Assembly (NCBI GenBank): GCA_019309115.1
Contig: JAFDGW010000004.1
Coordinates: 1 to 64,000 of the forward strand
Direction: 5' to 3'
Length of the DNA stretch: 64,000 nucleotides
From: Deltaproteobacteria bacterium
GTDB taxonomy: Bacteria > Desulfobacterota > Syntrophobacteria > Syntrophobacterales > Thermodesulforhabdaceae
Under the pieces are notes generated by a model. It was not told the origin of the DNA and did not search any database. It saw nothing but the letters and a program-made list of their open reading frames with translations. Positions 44,589-54,104 of this stretch are shown piece by piece. The translations under genes and the position numbers were made by a program. Numbering within the stretch: position 1 is the stretch's first letter; the number at the start of each line of letters is the position of its first letter.

Positions 44589-46399
44589 TGAAAAAGGTGA
44601 AGCAGACGAAATTAAAAGGTATTGGAGTTTCTCAGGGTATAGCAATCGGCAAGGCTTTCGTGGTCAAACGAGGACGTATTTCCATCCCTTACTATCTTCT
44701 CTGGAACGAGGAAGCCAGAGAAGAGGAATGCCGACGCTTTGAAGAAGCTGTAAGGGAGGTGGAAAATGAATTTTTAAAGCTCAAACAGTCTATAAGAAGC
44801 GACCTCCAGGAGTATGCCTCGTTGCTCGACGTTTACTGTATGATACTTCGCGACCACCTGATTTACGATGAAACATTGAGGCTCATCAGGCACAAAGGAT
44901 TAAATGTTCTGTGGGCATTAAACGTCACAATGGAAAAGGTACGAAAAATTTTCGAAAGTGTTGACGACACGTGCCTGCTTGATCGCATGTCCGATGTGGG
45001 TTCCGTGGTAGATCGCGTAATGAGAAGATTGTCAGGTCAACATCAGAGCATTTTCAGCACTATAACCGAGCGAGCCATACTTGTTACCCATGACTTATCA
45101 CCCGCGGATGCCGTTCAACTCCAGCTTGAAAAAGTTATGGCCTTCGTTCTCGACATGGGAGGACGGACTTCACACACGGCTATCATCGCCAGTTCCCTCG
45201 ACATCCCGGCCGTTGTTGCAACTGAAAGGGCTACCAAGGAAATATGTCCTGGAGATTTGTTGATCGTCGATGGCACCTCTGGGGATGTGATCATACGCCC
45301 CGACGAGTCCACTATCCAGGAATATGTAGAGCTTCAGTTCAGTCTGGAAAGCTACCTCAGGGAAATCTCGAGGCAGGCACCTCATTTGGCCATAACAAAA
45401 GACGGGCACCGTATTCGTGTTGAGGCAAACGTGGAACTCCTGGAAGATGTGGTATTGGCAAAGGACAATGGAGCGGAAGGGATAGGACTATATCGTACTG
45501 AGTTTGCCTTTATGAACAGAGAAGATTTTCCCACCGAAGAAGAACTTTACCAGGATTACCGGCAGATGGCTGAACTCATGGCACCTCATAGTGTGACAAT
45601 TCGCACATTGGACATCGGAGCGGAAAAGCTCAGTCCCTGGCTTCCACTACCTCCTGAAACCAACCCTGCTTTGGGATTGCGATCTGTGAGATTATGTCTT
45701 AAATACCCAGAGATTTTTAAAATGCAATTACGGGCAATTCTTAGAGCCGGAGCAGGATTAAAAAACGTGAGGCTTATGTTTCCTCTGGTGAGCGGTATAG
45801 GTGAGCTCAGGGTACTCAAGGTGTTGGTCAGGGAAACCAAGGAAGAACTCCAGAGGAAACGTATACCTTTCGATGAGGATATGCCTGTGGGGATAATGGT
45901 GGAAGTGCCGTCGGCTGTAGCGGTTGCAGATCTCCTTGCCTCCGAAGTAGATTTCTTTAGCATCGGCACCAACGACCTCATTCAATACACACTTGCTGTT
46001 GATCGCCACAACGAATACGTGGCCCACATGTTCGAATCCCTACATCCGGCGCTCCTTCGCATGATAAAATTCACAGTGGATGCCGCCCATAAGGCCGGAA
46101 TCCCGGTAAGTCTCTGCGGTGAAATGTCCGGCGAACCTTTTTATGTCCCGGTACTGCTGGGACTGGATGTAGATGTGCTAAGTATGAATGCTCAGTCGAT
46201 TCCCAGGGTAAAAAATCTCATACGACGGTCAAGTAGGGTTGAATGTCGGAAATTCGTGGAAAACATGCTATTGATGAAAACAGCTTCAGATATAAACCGG
46301 GCATTGAAAGAGTTGGTAGCATGTCAATTCCCCGAAGAGTATAACTTTTTCAAGAGTGGATTTCCTGATCCGGGAGAAATTATATATGAAAAGAGGTGA
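44588..46399 (+). CDS. ptsI: PTS enzyme I (phosphoenolpyruvate-protein phosphotransferase)
   Basis: A 603-residue enzyme I. It transfers phosphate from PEP to HPr. The phospho-His is in GGRTSHTAIIASSLDIPAV; the PEP-binding barrel has GIGLYRTEF, VRIRTLDIGAEK-like VTIRTLDIGAEK, and GEMSGEP (usual CGEMA). Start is ATG 44588, with GTG 44585 as alternative. It overlaps smpB by 14 bases. Confidence 0.94.
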   Translation: MKKVKQTKLKGIGVSQGIAIGKAFVVKRGRISIPYYLLWNEEAREEECRRFEEAVREVENEFLKLKQSIRSDLQEYASLLDVYCMILRDHLIYDETLRLIRHKGLNVLWALNVTMEKVRKIFESVDDTCLLDRMSDVGSVVDRVMRRLSGQHQSIFSTITERAILVTHDLSPADAVQLQLEKVMAFVLDMGGRTSHTAIIASSLDIPAVVATERATKEICPGDLLIVDGTSGDVIIRPDESTIQEYVELQFSLESYLREISRQAPHLAITKDGHRIRVEANVELLEDVVLAKDNGAEGIGLYRTEFAFMNREDFPTEEELYQDYRQMAELMAPHSVTIRTLDIGAEKLSPWLPLPPETNPALGLRSVRLCLKYPEIFKMQLRAILRAGAGLKNVRLMFPLVSGIGELRVLKVLVRETKEELQRKRIPFDEDMPVGIMVEVPSAVAVADLLASEVDFFSIGTNDLIQYTLAVDRHNEYVAHMFESLHPALLRMIKFTVDAAHKAGIPVSLCGEMSGEPFYVPVLLGLDVDVLSMNAQSIPRVKNLIRRSSRVECRKFVENMLLMKTASDINRALKELVACQFPEEYNFFKSGFPDPGEIIYEKR

Positions 46400-46859
46400 A
46401 AACGCTATCAAAGTAGTCTGTCAAAACAGGAAGGCACATCATGATTTTGAAATCATCGACACCATAGAAGCCGGCATGGTTCTTATGGGCACCGAAGTAA
46501 AATCTCTTAGAGAAGGGAGAGCCAATCTTAAAGACAGCTATGCTAAAGTTAAAAATGGTGAAGCCTTTTTGTATGGCATGCACATAAGCCCCTACCCTCA
46601 CGCTTCTCATTACAACCATGACCCGGAACGCGCCAGAAAGCTACTCCTACACAAAGACGAAATAATTCGTCTTGGCACGAAGGTTAAGGAAAAAGGATTT
46701 TCTTTGGTGCCGCTTAAGGTTTATTTTCGACGCGGAAAAGCAAAGGTAGAACTGGCCCTTGCAAAAGGTAAGAAAGCCTACGATAAGCGTGAGACCATCA
46801 AGAGAAAGGAGGAAGCTCGAGAGCTGGATCGTTTGAAGAAGAAATACCGCATAAGTTAG
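46386..46859 (+). CDS. smpB: SsrA-binding protein SmpB
   Basis: A 157-residue tmRNA-binding protein for trans-translation. It has NRKAHHDFEIIDTIEAGMVL, GTEVKSLREGRANLKDSYA, and the C-terminal basic tail (KGKKAYDKRETIKRKEEARE). ATG 46386 has GGGAG 8 bases upstream; the 46356 start lies inside ptsI and adds non-conserved residues. I searched by eye for ssrA next to it and did not find it. Confidence 0.94.
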   Translation: MKRGENAIKVVCQNRKAHHDFEIIDTIEAGMVLMGTEVKSLREGRANLKDSYAKVKNGEAFLYGMHISPYPHASHYNHDPERARKLLLHKDEIIRLGTKVKEKGFSLVPLKVYFRRGKAKVELALAKGKKAYDKRETIKRKEEARELDRLKKKYRIS

Positions 46860-46878
46860 CCTCTTGACGGAGGAAATT

Positions 46879-47070
46879 ATGACCGAGAGAATGGAATGCA
46901 TGTGTCTTGAATGCGGGATTTCTCATTACATACCTATTAGCGACCTGACAATAGAAAACGTTCCGGATTTTGAGTATCCTCTGGTTACCAATATTAGCTG
47001 CAGTGAATGCGGTGGAGGGTTATTTGTCGTAGGAAAGGAAGGGGAACAACCGAGGTATCTGACAGGTTAG
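46879..47070 (+). CDS. Small CXXC-type (zinc-ribbon) protein
   Basis: A 63-residue protein of unknown function with two cysteine pairs, CLECG near residue 8 and CSECG near 42. Such a pair would bind one zinc. GGAGGAAATT is immediately upstream of ATG 46879; the TTG at 46864 would place that ribosome site inside the gene. It ends the smpB run, in front of a hairpin. Confidence 0.7.
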   Translation: MTERMECMCLECGISHYIPISDLTIENVPDFEYPLVTNISCSECGGGLFVVGKEGEQPRYLTG

Positions 47071-47084
47071 AGAAGTTGCTGCTT

Positions 47085-47110
47085 GGCGAGGCAGTGATGT
47101 ATGTCTCGCC
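47085..47110. repeat. Hairpin between converging genes
   Basis: GGCGAG (47085-47090) pairs with CTCGCC (47105-47110), with an alternative AGTGA/TCACT pairing in and after the loop. No long T run. It separates the plus-strand smpB run from the minus-strand spermidine-synthase-like gene, so it may slow both transcripts. It shares GATGT..TCGCC bases with the element at 15814. Confidence 0.45.
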
Positions 47111-47122
47111 GTCACTATTCCG

Positions 47123-48682
47123 TTAATCAAACCATTTGCCTTCCTGATAATAGCGATAAAGCACCGGATCAAAATCAGAATGAACCTCAACGGTGCTGGA
47201 GTCGATCATGTCCGCTGGACTAAACAGAAAAATGCTTTGAAGTAACTCTTTGTTGAGGTAACGGAGACTCAAGCGCGAAAGGTCGGCAGTGCTCAGGCGT
47301 TTTTTCACTATGTCCAGCGGCAACATAGTCCCCATTACCCAGCCCCAATCGCCAAAGGTAGGAACATAGGCATGATAAGGCAGGGTGTTGAAGCCGGCTT
47401 TTCTCATGGTTTTTTCAATGCACCAGAATGCCTTTGAAGTGAACACAGGGCTGGTTGCCTGGGTAACCATTATGCCATCACGGGACAGGCGGTTTTTGCA
47501 GCCTTGGTAGAACTCCAAAGAGTAAAGCCTTTCAAGAGAAGGTTTCCTGGGATCAGGAAGGTCAACGATTATAACATTCCACAGAAGCGGATACTCGGGC
47601 TTTGGTGTTCTGATGAAATGGGCAGCATCGTCATTGACCACGCCTACCTTAGGGTTTTTAAGGGAACCGTGGTTCAGATCAACGAGAAGGGGATGCGTTT
47701 TGGCGAGTCGAGTTACGGCCGGATCAATATCTACCAGAACAACCCGTTTTACTCCCCGGTGTTTAAGAATTTCGCGAACGGCCAGCCCATCTCCGCCCCC
47801 AAGAACAAGAACATTTTCCACGGAAGTTGACGCCAGCATGGCAGGGTGGACCAGACATTCATGATAACGATATTCGTCCAGGCTGGAAAATTGTACATGC
47901 CCGTCAAGATAAAGCCAGAAATAATCGTACCACTGTGTCATAACGATTTTCTGATAACGTGATTGCTCAAAGTAAATTATTTTATCGATGTATCGCTTTT
48001 GCTCGCTCCAGATTTCTATAGGTCTGGCAAGAGGATAAAGCACCACCAGTGCAAAAAGACCAAGGATAATGGCAAAGAACCCTGTCTTTTTCACTTCATT
48101 TCTGAAAGTAATAGCAAAAGCAAATGCCACAGCCAGATTCAAAATTCCCAGCAGAAATGGAAGACGGGCCATACCGAGGTAAGGCAACCCTAGAAAAGCA
48201 AAGAATAACCCTCCCAAAAGAGCGCCCAAGTAATCTTTTTCGAGTATGTTGCTGAGATTTAACGCAAGCTGTTCATACAAGCTGTTTATGCGAACGACCA
48301 ACGGAATTTCCATACCGATTAGGGCTCCGATAAGAAGGGTCCAGCCGTAAAGAAACCAGGGAAGGCGATTCGGCCAGGGAGCCATACCGTAAGCAACCGG
48401 TATGGCAGAAGCTACGGCTAGAGACAAACCGCTTTCCACAATCACAAACCAGGTGGTTTCATCTTTGTCTATGTACCGAGTCCACCTGCTTCCCATACCC
48501 ATGGCAAATAGGAAAAAGCTAATAGTCAGGGCCCATTGGAAAATGGTATCTCCAAGGAGATAAGATGCAACGGTGGAAAGGGTATATTCGGTAACTATGC
48601 CTGCAAGGCCGGTAAAAAATACGCAGAGCTTTATCACACGCCTGGCAGAAACAGGATGTACCACAATCAGGAAATGCTCCAC
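47123..48682 (-). CDS. Membrane-fused spermidine synthase-like protein
   Basis: A 519-residue protein. The first about 220 residues form seven or eight transmembrane helices; the rest is a spermidine-synthase (aminopropyltransferase) fold with VLVLGGGDGLAVREILKH, VVLVDIDPAVTRLA and VVIVDLPDPRKPS-like IIVDLPDPRKPS. In the SpeE family GGGDG and the D-P-R stretch bind decarboxylated SAM. Such membrane-fused forms sit with DUF350 genes in many bacteria and their product is not settled. The GTG start has no ribosome site but overlaps the DUF350 stop by 16 bases, so coupling is likely. Confidence 0.85.
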   Translation of the reverse strand: MEHFLIVVHPVSARRVIKLCVFFTGLAGIVTEYTLSTVASYLLGDTIFQWALTISFFLFAMGMGSRWTRYIDKDETTWFVIVESGLSLAVASAIPVAYGMAPWPNRLPWFLYGWTLLIGALIGMEIPLVVRINSLYEQLALNLSNILEKDYLGALLGGLFFAFLGLPYLGMARLPFLLGILNLAVAFAFAITFRNEVKKTGFFAIILGLFALVVLYPLARPIEIWSEQKRYIDKIIYFEQSRYQKIVMTQWYDYFWLYLDGHVQFSSLDEYRYHECLVHPAMLASTSVENVLVLGGGDGLAVREILKHRGVKRVVLVDIDPAVTRLAKTHPLLVDLNHGSLKNPKVGVVNDDAAHFIRTPKPEYPLLWNVIIVDLPDPRKPSLERLYSLEFYQGCKNRLSRDGIMVTQATSPVFTSKAFWCIEKTMRKAGFNTLPYHAYVPTFGDWGWVMGTMLPLDIVKKRLSTADLSRLSLRYLNKELLQSIFLFSPADMIDSSTVEVHSDFDPVLYRYYQEGKWFD

Positions 48683-49545
48683 CCGATTAAAAACGAAAGT
48701 GCCACATAAACGCTGGCTTCAACCGCACCTGCTCCGATGTTCGCTTTATCTTGATGAACCAGCTCATCCGTAAGTCTTTGACCGGGTAGTATAAACTTAT
48801 CCACCACACACCTGGCAACAGGTAGGACGATGGCGCCAAAAATCAAAACGCCAATAAAAAAGAGAAGATCATGACCCCAAGAAACGAAATCTCCCTGGAT
48901 AGCGTATCTTACGATGTTACCGGTTGCAACAAGCACTCCGGCAAAGGAAACCCCAACAGCCACATTGTCCTTCTCAATTTCCTTGTGTAGGTCAAAGGGA
49001 AGTATCCAGTTATAAAAACTGGTTACCAGGATCAGGCTCACCAGCCCTAGCAGCCAAAAAACCACAGTTGTCAGGATATTTCCCTCGCCGCTTACGGCTC
49101 CGTAAACAATCAATCCCATGGCCATGTGGTTTGCGGCAACGACTATACCGGTGCCACAGTTCTGATCTTCAATAATTTCTTTTATGTTATCAAAATGACG
49201 TAAAATGACCTTGTCGTTTATAAAGTGTGAAATCAACATGAGAACAAGAGCCAGACCACCATACAGGGCAAGATCATAAAAGGTTTGCCTTATTGTAAAG
49301 GCAGGCCCAATAAGAGATCCACCAATGGCAAAGGCTATTCCAAGAACGTAGCCTGCCAGCACTAAAGCAAGGGCAAAGTTATCCTTTTCCACCAATTCTT
49401 CTCTAACATTGCATCTGGGAAAGGCTAATACGAAAACGCCTCGAGCTACCACAAGTAGCACCATAGTTCCCAGTAGTAGTCCAGCTGCAAGGGCCATCCA
49501 TCCAGCCACATCTTTGACGGCCACACCAGTAAGATTTACTCCCAT
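48667..49545 (-). CDS. DUF350 membrane protein
   Basis: A 292-residue integral membrane protein with about eight helices in two related halves. Each half carries the DUF350 pattern of an acidic/Asn pair before a helix (KDNFALALVLAGYVLG and KDNVAVGVSFAGVLVA). Family function is unknown. It sits between a lipoprotein and the spermidine-synthase-like gene, an arrangement found repeatedly in other bacteria according to my general knowledge. Confidence 0.8.
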   Translation of the reverse strand: MGVNLTGVAVKDVAGWMALAAGLLLGTMVLLVVARGVFVLAFPRCNVREELVEKDNFALALVLAGYVLGIAFAIGGSLIGPAFTIRQTFYDLALYGGLALVLMLISHFINDKVILRHFDNIKEIIEDQNCGTGIVVAANHMAMGLIVYGAVSGEGNILTTVVFWLLGLVSLILVTSFYNWILPFDLHKEIEKDNVAVGVSFAGVLVATGNIVRYAIQGDFVSWGHDLLFFIGVLIFGAIVLPVARCVVDKFILPGQRLTDELVHQDKANIGAGAVEASVYVALSFLIGWSIS

Positions 49546-49573
49546 TTTTTAACCTCCACCCAAAATAATAGCC

Positions 49574-50353
49574 TCACTTACCGAAGAAACCCACACCTGA
49601 CCGTCCAAATGCCCTGCTTCGGCCGTATCGAGAAGCAACCTTCTGATGAAACGCGGATTTTTTGGCACTCATACGAGCCCTTTGTCTCGCAAAGAATGAA
49701 TCCCCATATTTCTTTTGGGTTATCGTGCCGGAAGTTCCATAAGTTGGGCGCCCTTGATAATCTCTTGGGCCATAATAAGGGCGTCCTCTTCTAGTATAAA
49801 CCGTATAATTGTACCAGTCGTCGTAACGAACGCGATGACGACGCTTTAAAAGCCCTTCGGTGATATCACCCGTAGCTTCAATAAGAGCTGATAAAACCAA
49901 ATACCGACCAAACCATTCCCACATCTTGTTGCCTGATTGATCGGTAACCCATCTGCCAAACCTTGGATCGCCAACGAATTGATAGGCCGGCGGTTGAGGA
50001 ACATCAGATATGGTACCGTCTTTTTTCTTCGCGAGAACAGTCATCCCGAGGCAGGAACGGTATTTGTTGTAAATTTTTTCACCAACACGATACCAGGGGG
50101 TTAACCTCTCGTGAACTATCGGCTTACCCGGATCCTTCGGATCTGGCTGCAAATAGACTACGTGATAAAGATGGAAATAGTCCTTGAAGAAGAGGCCCTC
50201 TTCACGCATATCAGCTAGTATGATGGAAAATTCGGGATAACGATCGTAGATTTTTTTAAGTTTCTCAAGAGGACTGGAAGAAGTGCCACCACAGGAAGAA
50301 ATAAACCAGATGGCCAGCAGCCATAATAAAAGGCTTTTTTTGTTTCCCTTCAC
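49574..50353 (-). CDS. Lipoprotein of unknown function
   Basis: A 259-residue exported protein. The signal sequence ends in a lipobox-like ISSCGG, with Cys at about residue 21, so it is probably lipid-anchored. The mature part has a conserved-looking aromatic domain up to about 170, then a low-complexity Arg/Gly/Tyr-rich tail (RRGRPYYGPRDYQGRPTYG) and a basic Ser/Arg C-terminus. Not recognised. It is the first gene of the minus-strand trio. Confidence 0.7.
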   Translation of the reverse strand: MKGNKKSLLLWLLAIWFISSCGGTSSSPLEKLKKIYDRYPEFSIILADMREEGLFFKDYFHLYHVVYLQPDPKDPGKPIVHERLTPWYRVGEKIYNKYRSCLGMTVLAKKKDGTISDVPQPPAYQFVGDPRFGRWVTDQSGNKMWEWFGRYLVLSALIEATGDITEGLLKRRHRVRYDDWYNYTVYTRRGRPYYGPRDYQGRPTYGTSGTITQKKYGDSFFARQRARMSAKKSAFHQKVASRYGRSRAFGRSGVGFFGK

Positions 50354-51707
50354 TGCTTTATCTCCTGCGCATTAAAAGGACAACAGGACATAGCGCCCTA
50401 TGAACCATGGTTTATAATGTAGTGCCCGGTCCGGATATTATATTCTGCCATAATCTCAACTTTCTTTTCATTCTATTTCAAAGATTATCACGATTTAACA
50501 GACGGTCATCTAATTTTTCAATCGAACGACCAAGCTCAGTGGCCGATGGCCCGCAAGCATAACGCAGCGGAAAGGTGGTTCACCGCAGGGGTTTGTCATG
50601 CCTTTTTCCTCTTGTCAAGCTATTGTTTGAATGACTTTTGGCTTTTCCCCGATGACCGTAAGCGATCACGGGGTGTTATGCATTGCCAACTTCGGTTAGC
50701 CATTCAAGGTCAGATTTTTGTCCATTGAAATAAGCAGAGAACGCATCCACAAGGACATTGGAGGTGGACTTGCATTGGAGCTCACAGGTATAGCGTAGGG
50801 ATGAAATTCGCTTGTATCACTTCTGGTACCCTGACTTCTCTTCCACCACAAAACTCTAAACCGAATGGTTTGTTCAGCCAGTTTTCGAAAGCTCGGCTAT
50901 CGTCTTTTTATCTTCAATGCTCGTCTTTTCAGGCTCAATGATAAAATGCTGAACCTGCCCCCCAGTCTCCCTCCGAAAAAGGCAATTCCAAAGCTTCCGC
51001 GCCTGATGAAATATCAACGGTGGGTGTTTTCTTCCGCTTCAACAATCTTCTCCCCTCAGATTACTTTCACATATCACAAAGCTAGCTCAGTGTGTACAAG
51101 AACCTACAATTTTACTATGATTACCCTGTGATCGCTTACCTGATTGTGCAGTGGGAAGGGATTCTCGTTAGTGATGGTTACGGTGTTTATAAAAAGCGGG
51201 TTAATTCCAGGCAAACGTGTTTGAGTCATCTCATAAGGAGGGCGAAGGGGTTGGCAAAGAGCTCCGGTGGCGAATGGGCATTGAAGGAACTGCGCATCCT
51301 AGTACATACGGCAAGGGTTCCGCCAAATGCGGGTCAATGGAGTGCTTTTTATGCCAGGTTGTGCCGTCTCATCGCTCTTTATCGTGAAAGCAAGAGCGAA
51401 GCGGGGAAGTTTGTCCGAAGGTTGGAGAAAGAAATGAGCTCCTTTTTCACCTTTCTTGTTGAAGAAGGGGTGGAACCCACCAACTTTTCTAACAGAAAAA
51501 TCAGCTTTGAAACTGGTCTTTTCAGCTCTTATAAGAGCCGCTAGAAGATAGCGGAGAGTAAATTCTATCAAAAACAGAGTTTAATCGTATGAATTGCTTG
51601 AAAAAAGAGTATTGATGATCTTGAGAATCCTTTTTACAGGAAGTTTGGAACTTGAGTTCCGGGGTAAACTTAACTTAAGTACAAAATAAAACTAGCCTGT
51701 ATTTATC
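50354..51707. other. 1.35-kb gene-poor scar with an IS66 fragment
   Basis: No intact gene. The part from 51092 to 51544 holds an IS66-type transposase fragment, described separately. A CCCCGATGA/ATCACGGGG-like imperfect dyad lies at about 50648-50675. From about 50530 to 51060 short frames on both strands are interrupted and unrecognised, as expected of decayed mobile DNA. It separates the core genome on the left from the AT-rich secretion locus on the right. Confidence 0.6.
51092..51544 (+). pseudogene. IS66-family transposase fragment
   Basis: A 150-codon open stretch matches the C-terminal half of IS66-type DDE transposases (TnpC). Visible are WEGILVSDGYGVYKKRV, RQTCLSHLIRRAKGLA, FYARLCRLIALYRESKSE and FLVEEGVEPTN. 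In intact proteins the last motif continues as NRAER with the catalytic Glu; here it runs into unrelated FSNRKIS. The N-terminal half, with the first Asp, is missing. Neither end has a recognisable inverted repeat. It is a dead element. Confidence 0.8.
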
Positions 51708-54104
51708 ATGAAAAGTCTTAGCAACAACAATAAAACTCCTCAGCGTTCGTTTATGTTTTTGTTCTTCAATCTGTTATTGCTTTTGTGTGCACAGATATTC
51801 TGTGGCGTTTTATCTGTGTCGTCTTTTGAAAAGGTGTACGTAGATTCACTCACAGGAATTTATCTTATACCTGCTAGAACAATACAGCGCAGTATCGAAA
51901 ATGGGCTACGCCTAGGAAAAAGCCTGGAACATTTCTATGGTCTGGAAAGATTACTCAAAGCTGTGAAGGTAAAAGCTCACGATCTATCTGGCACTATTGT
52001 TGTAAACTCAGAAGGAAAAATCATAGCTCAAGTTATTAATCCTGGGGTAGGGGTCCCCCCTCTGAATTTTTCTTTGGCGCGCAAAAGCGGTTCTGATGAA
52101 GCCTTTGTGAGAAAGAAGTATCAAGAATATTTCTGGATATTTGTTCCACTGCATTATAAAGGCAAAAAGATTGTTGGAATAGCTGGTGTCTCTTTTCCTG
52201 TCTCCATAGTAAATAAGAAGCTCAAATACTTTGTAAAGATACACCTTATTTTACTGGGAGTGATATTTGGTGCAGGAGTACTATTATTTTCGGTGATATA
52301 TTCCTTAACGGAAAAGTCTTTCGAAATAGATTTATCCTCAGGTCAAACTCTAAAAAAACATCTCATACATACCCTTCTTCTTTTTATGATTGTGCAGTGT
52401 GCTTATGCCGGATTTTCCATGTGGCAATTTAAGAAATTGTATATGGAAATAAGTCGCGACAAAGCGCTTCGTTTAGGACATGATGTTCAGGCGGATGTAG
52501 AAAACCTTTTAGATAAAGGGATAAGCCTGAGAAAAATGAGGAACATGGATAAATGGATCGGGTATCTTCTGGAAGCCGCCCCTGAAGTGGATCACATCGC
52601 TGTTATAGATGCTAGTCTGAATTTGTTATACGTTGCTGGTAATACTAAGCATTTCAATGGATTTGAGAAAGCTCCCGTCTCAAGTGAGTTTGAAATCAGA
52701 TTACCTTTAACGGGTCAAAATCAATTAAGAGGGTTACTTATAATCCACCTTTCCAGGGATAGATTGCACAAAGTTCTCTGGGCTTTGATACTAGATATAA
52801 TTACAGTAATAGGGATATCTTTCCTTTTTGTGTTTGAATTGTTAGTGCTTTATAAAGTTGTACTCTTTAAGAAGTTCATTGGCATTGCTGATTTGCCCGC
52901 GAAATTACCATCCTGGCTTAGACCTCTAGCTTTTATCTTTATGTTTGCAACAGATCTACCTTTATCTTTTATTCCTTTACAGATGAAAAAATTGTATCAA
53001 CCGCTGTGGGACCTTCCCAAAGAGCTTGTGCTTGGGCTGCCTATTTCTGCTGAAATGTCGATGGCTGGTATTGCTGTGTTGATATCGGGTATATTGATAG
53101 ATCGTATTGGTTGGAGATCTCCATGTTTGCTGGGATTTGCAATAGTTGCGTTGGGTAACATCTTGTCCGGTCGTTCAATGACACCTCTGGAGTTTATTTT
53201 AGCTCGAGCGGTAGTGGGAATAGGTTATGGTCTTTCTTGGATGTCCTTTCAAGGGTACGTTTTTACTCATCTTCCTCAGGATAAACAGGGTCAAGGTATA
53301 GCTCAGGTTACAGCCGGTGTCATAGCAGGCAGTTTATGTGGGGCTGCAGTTGGAGGCATACTGGCTGAACGTATTGGGTTTGCGCCGGTTTTTTATGCGT
53401 CAACCCTCTGTATTACTATGGCCATAATTACGTTGGCTGTATTTTACCATGACACTTATTTTACAAAAGTGTCGCAAAAAACTGGTGAAAACAATAAGGA
53501 AGAAGTTGGCAGTTTGTGGGCCTTTTTTAAAGATCCTTCAATGCTTGGTCTAGGATTATTTTTTAGCTTCCCCACGGCTATTTGTACCGTAGGGTTTCTT
53601 TATTATGCTATTCCTCTTTATCTCAATGCCCTGAAAGTATCGCAATCAACTATTGGACGTACTCTTATGCTGTATGGTGTGTGTCTTATATACTTTGGTC
53701 CCCTACTGGGAAGGTATGTGGATAAATTGAAGGATAAAGGACCGTTTTTAATGTTGAGTGGCCTTATTGGTGGTGGAGCTCTTGCTCTGTTTTACTGGTG
53801 GCAAGGGCTTCTGGTTGCAGTAATTGCGGTGTTTTTATTCGGACTAGCAACGTCAATTGGCTACTCAGCAGAAGCGGCTTACGCTACCAGCCTACCAGTT
53901 GTTAGAAAGATTGGAATCAACAGGTCCATGGCTCTTCTTAGAACATTACAACGTTCTGGTCAGGTGATTGGACCTATTATGGTTGGAGCGTTAAGCGCCG
54001 TTACAGGAGGTAACACAGATCTGGGTATTGTAATCATTGGATGGGGCTATTTGTTTTTTATCTTACTTTTCGCTCTTAGCTGGATAATTAAACCTGTGAA
54101 GTAA
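51708..54104 (+). CDS. MFS permease fused to two extracytoplasmic sensor-like domains
   Basis: A 798-residue membrane protein. TM1 (15-37) and TM2 (175-199) bracket a first periplasmic segment (about 40-172), with the strand set SGTIVVNSEGKIIAQV seen in Cache-like folds. TM3 (218-240) and TM4 (356-384) bracket a second (about 241-352; VDHIAVIDASLNLLYVAG). From about 403 to the end comes a complete MFS permease, with motif A as GILIDRIGWRSP and a repeat at GRYVDKLKDKG. A transporter with built-in sensory domains suggests substrate-gated or signalling transport. It converges on the GNAT gene of the secretion locus, overlapping by 17 bases. Function beyond this is inference. Confidence 0.8.
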   Translation: MKSLSNNNKTPQRSFMFLFFNLLLLLCAQIFCGVLSVSSFEKVYVDSLTGIYLIPARTIQRSIENGLRLGKSLEHFYGLERLLKAVKVKAHDLSGTIVVNSEGKIIAQVINPGVGVPPLNFSLARKSGSDEAFVRKKYQEYFWIFVPLHYKGKKIVGIAGVSFPVSIVNKKLKYFVKIHLILLGVIFGAGVLLFSVIYSLTEKSFEIDLSSGQTLKKHLIHTLLLFMIVQCAYAGFSMWQFKKLYMEISRDKALRLGHDVQADVENLLDKGISLRKMRNMDKWIGYLLEAAPEVDHIAVIDASLNLLYVAGNTKHFNGFEKAPVSSEFEIRLPLTGQNQLRGLLIIHLSRDRLHKVLWALILDIITVIGISFLFVFELLVLYKVVLFKKFIGIADLPAKLPSWLRPLAFIFMFATDLPLSFIPLQMKKLYQPLWDLPKELVLGLPISAEMSMAGIAVLISGILIDRIGWRSPCLLGFAIVALGNILSGRSMTPLEFILARAVVGIGYGLSWMSFQGYVFTHLPQDKQGQGIAQVTAGVIAGSLCGAAVGGILAERIGFAPVFYASTLCITMAIITLAVFYHDTYFTKVSQKTGENNKEEVGSLWAFFKDPSMLGLGLFFSFPTAICTVGFLYYAIPLYLNALKVSQSTIGRTLMLYGVCLIYFGPLLGRYVDKLKDKGPFLMLSGLIGGGALALFYWWQGLLVAVIAVFLFGLATSIGYSAEAAYATSLPVVRKIGINRSMALLRTLQRSGQVIGPIMVGALSAVTGGNTDLGIVIIGWGYLFFILLFALSWIIKPVK

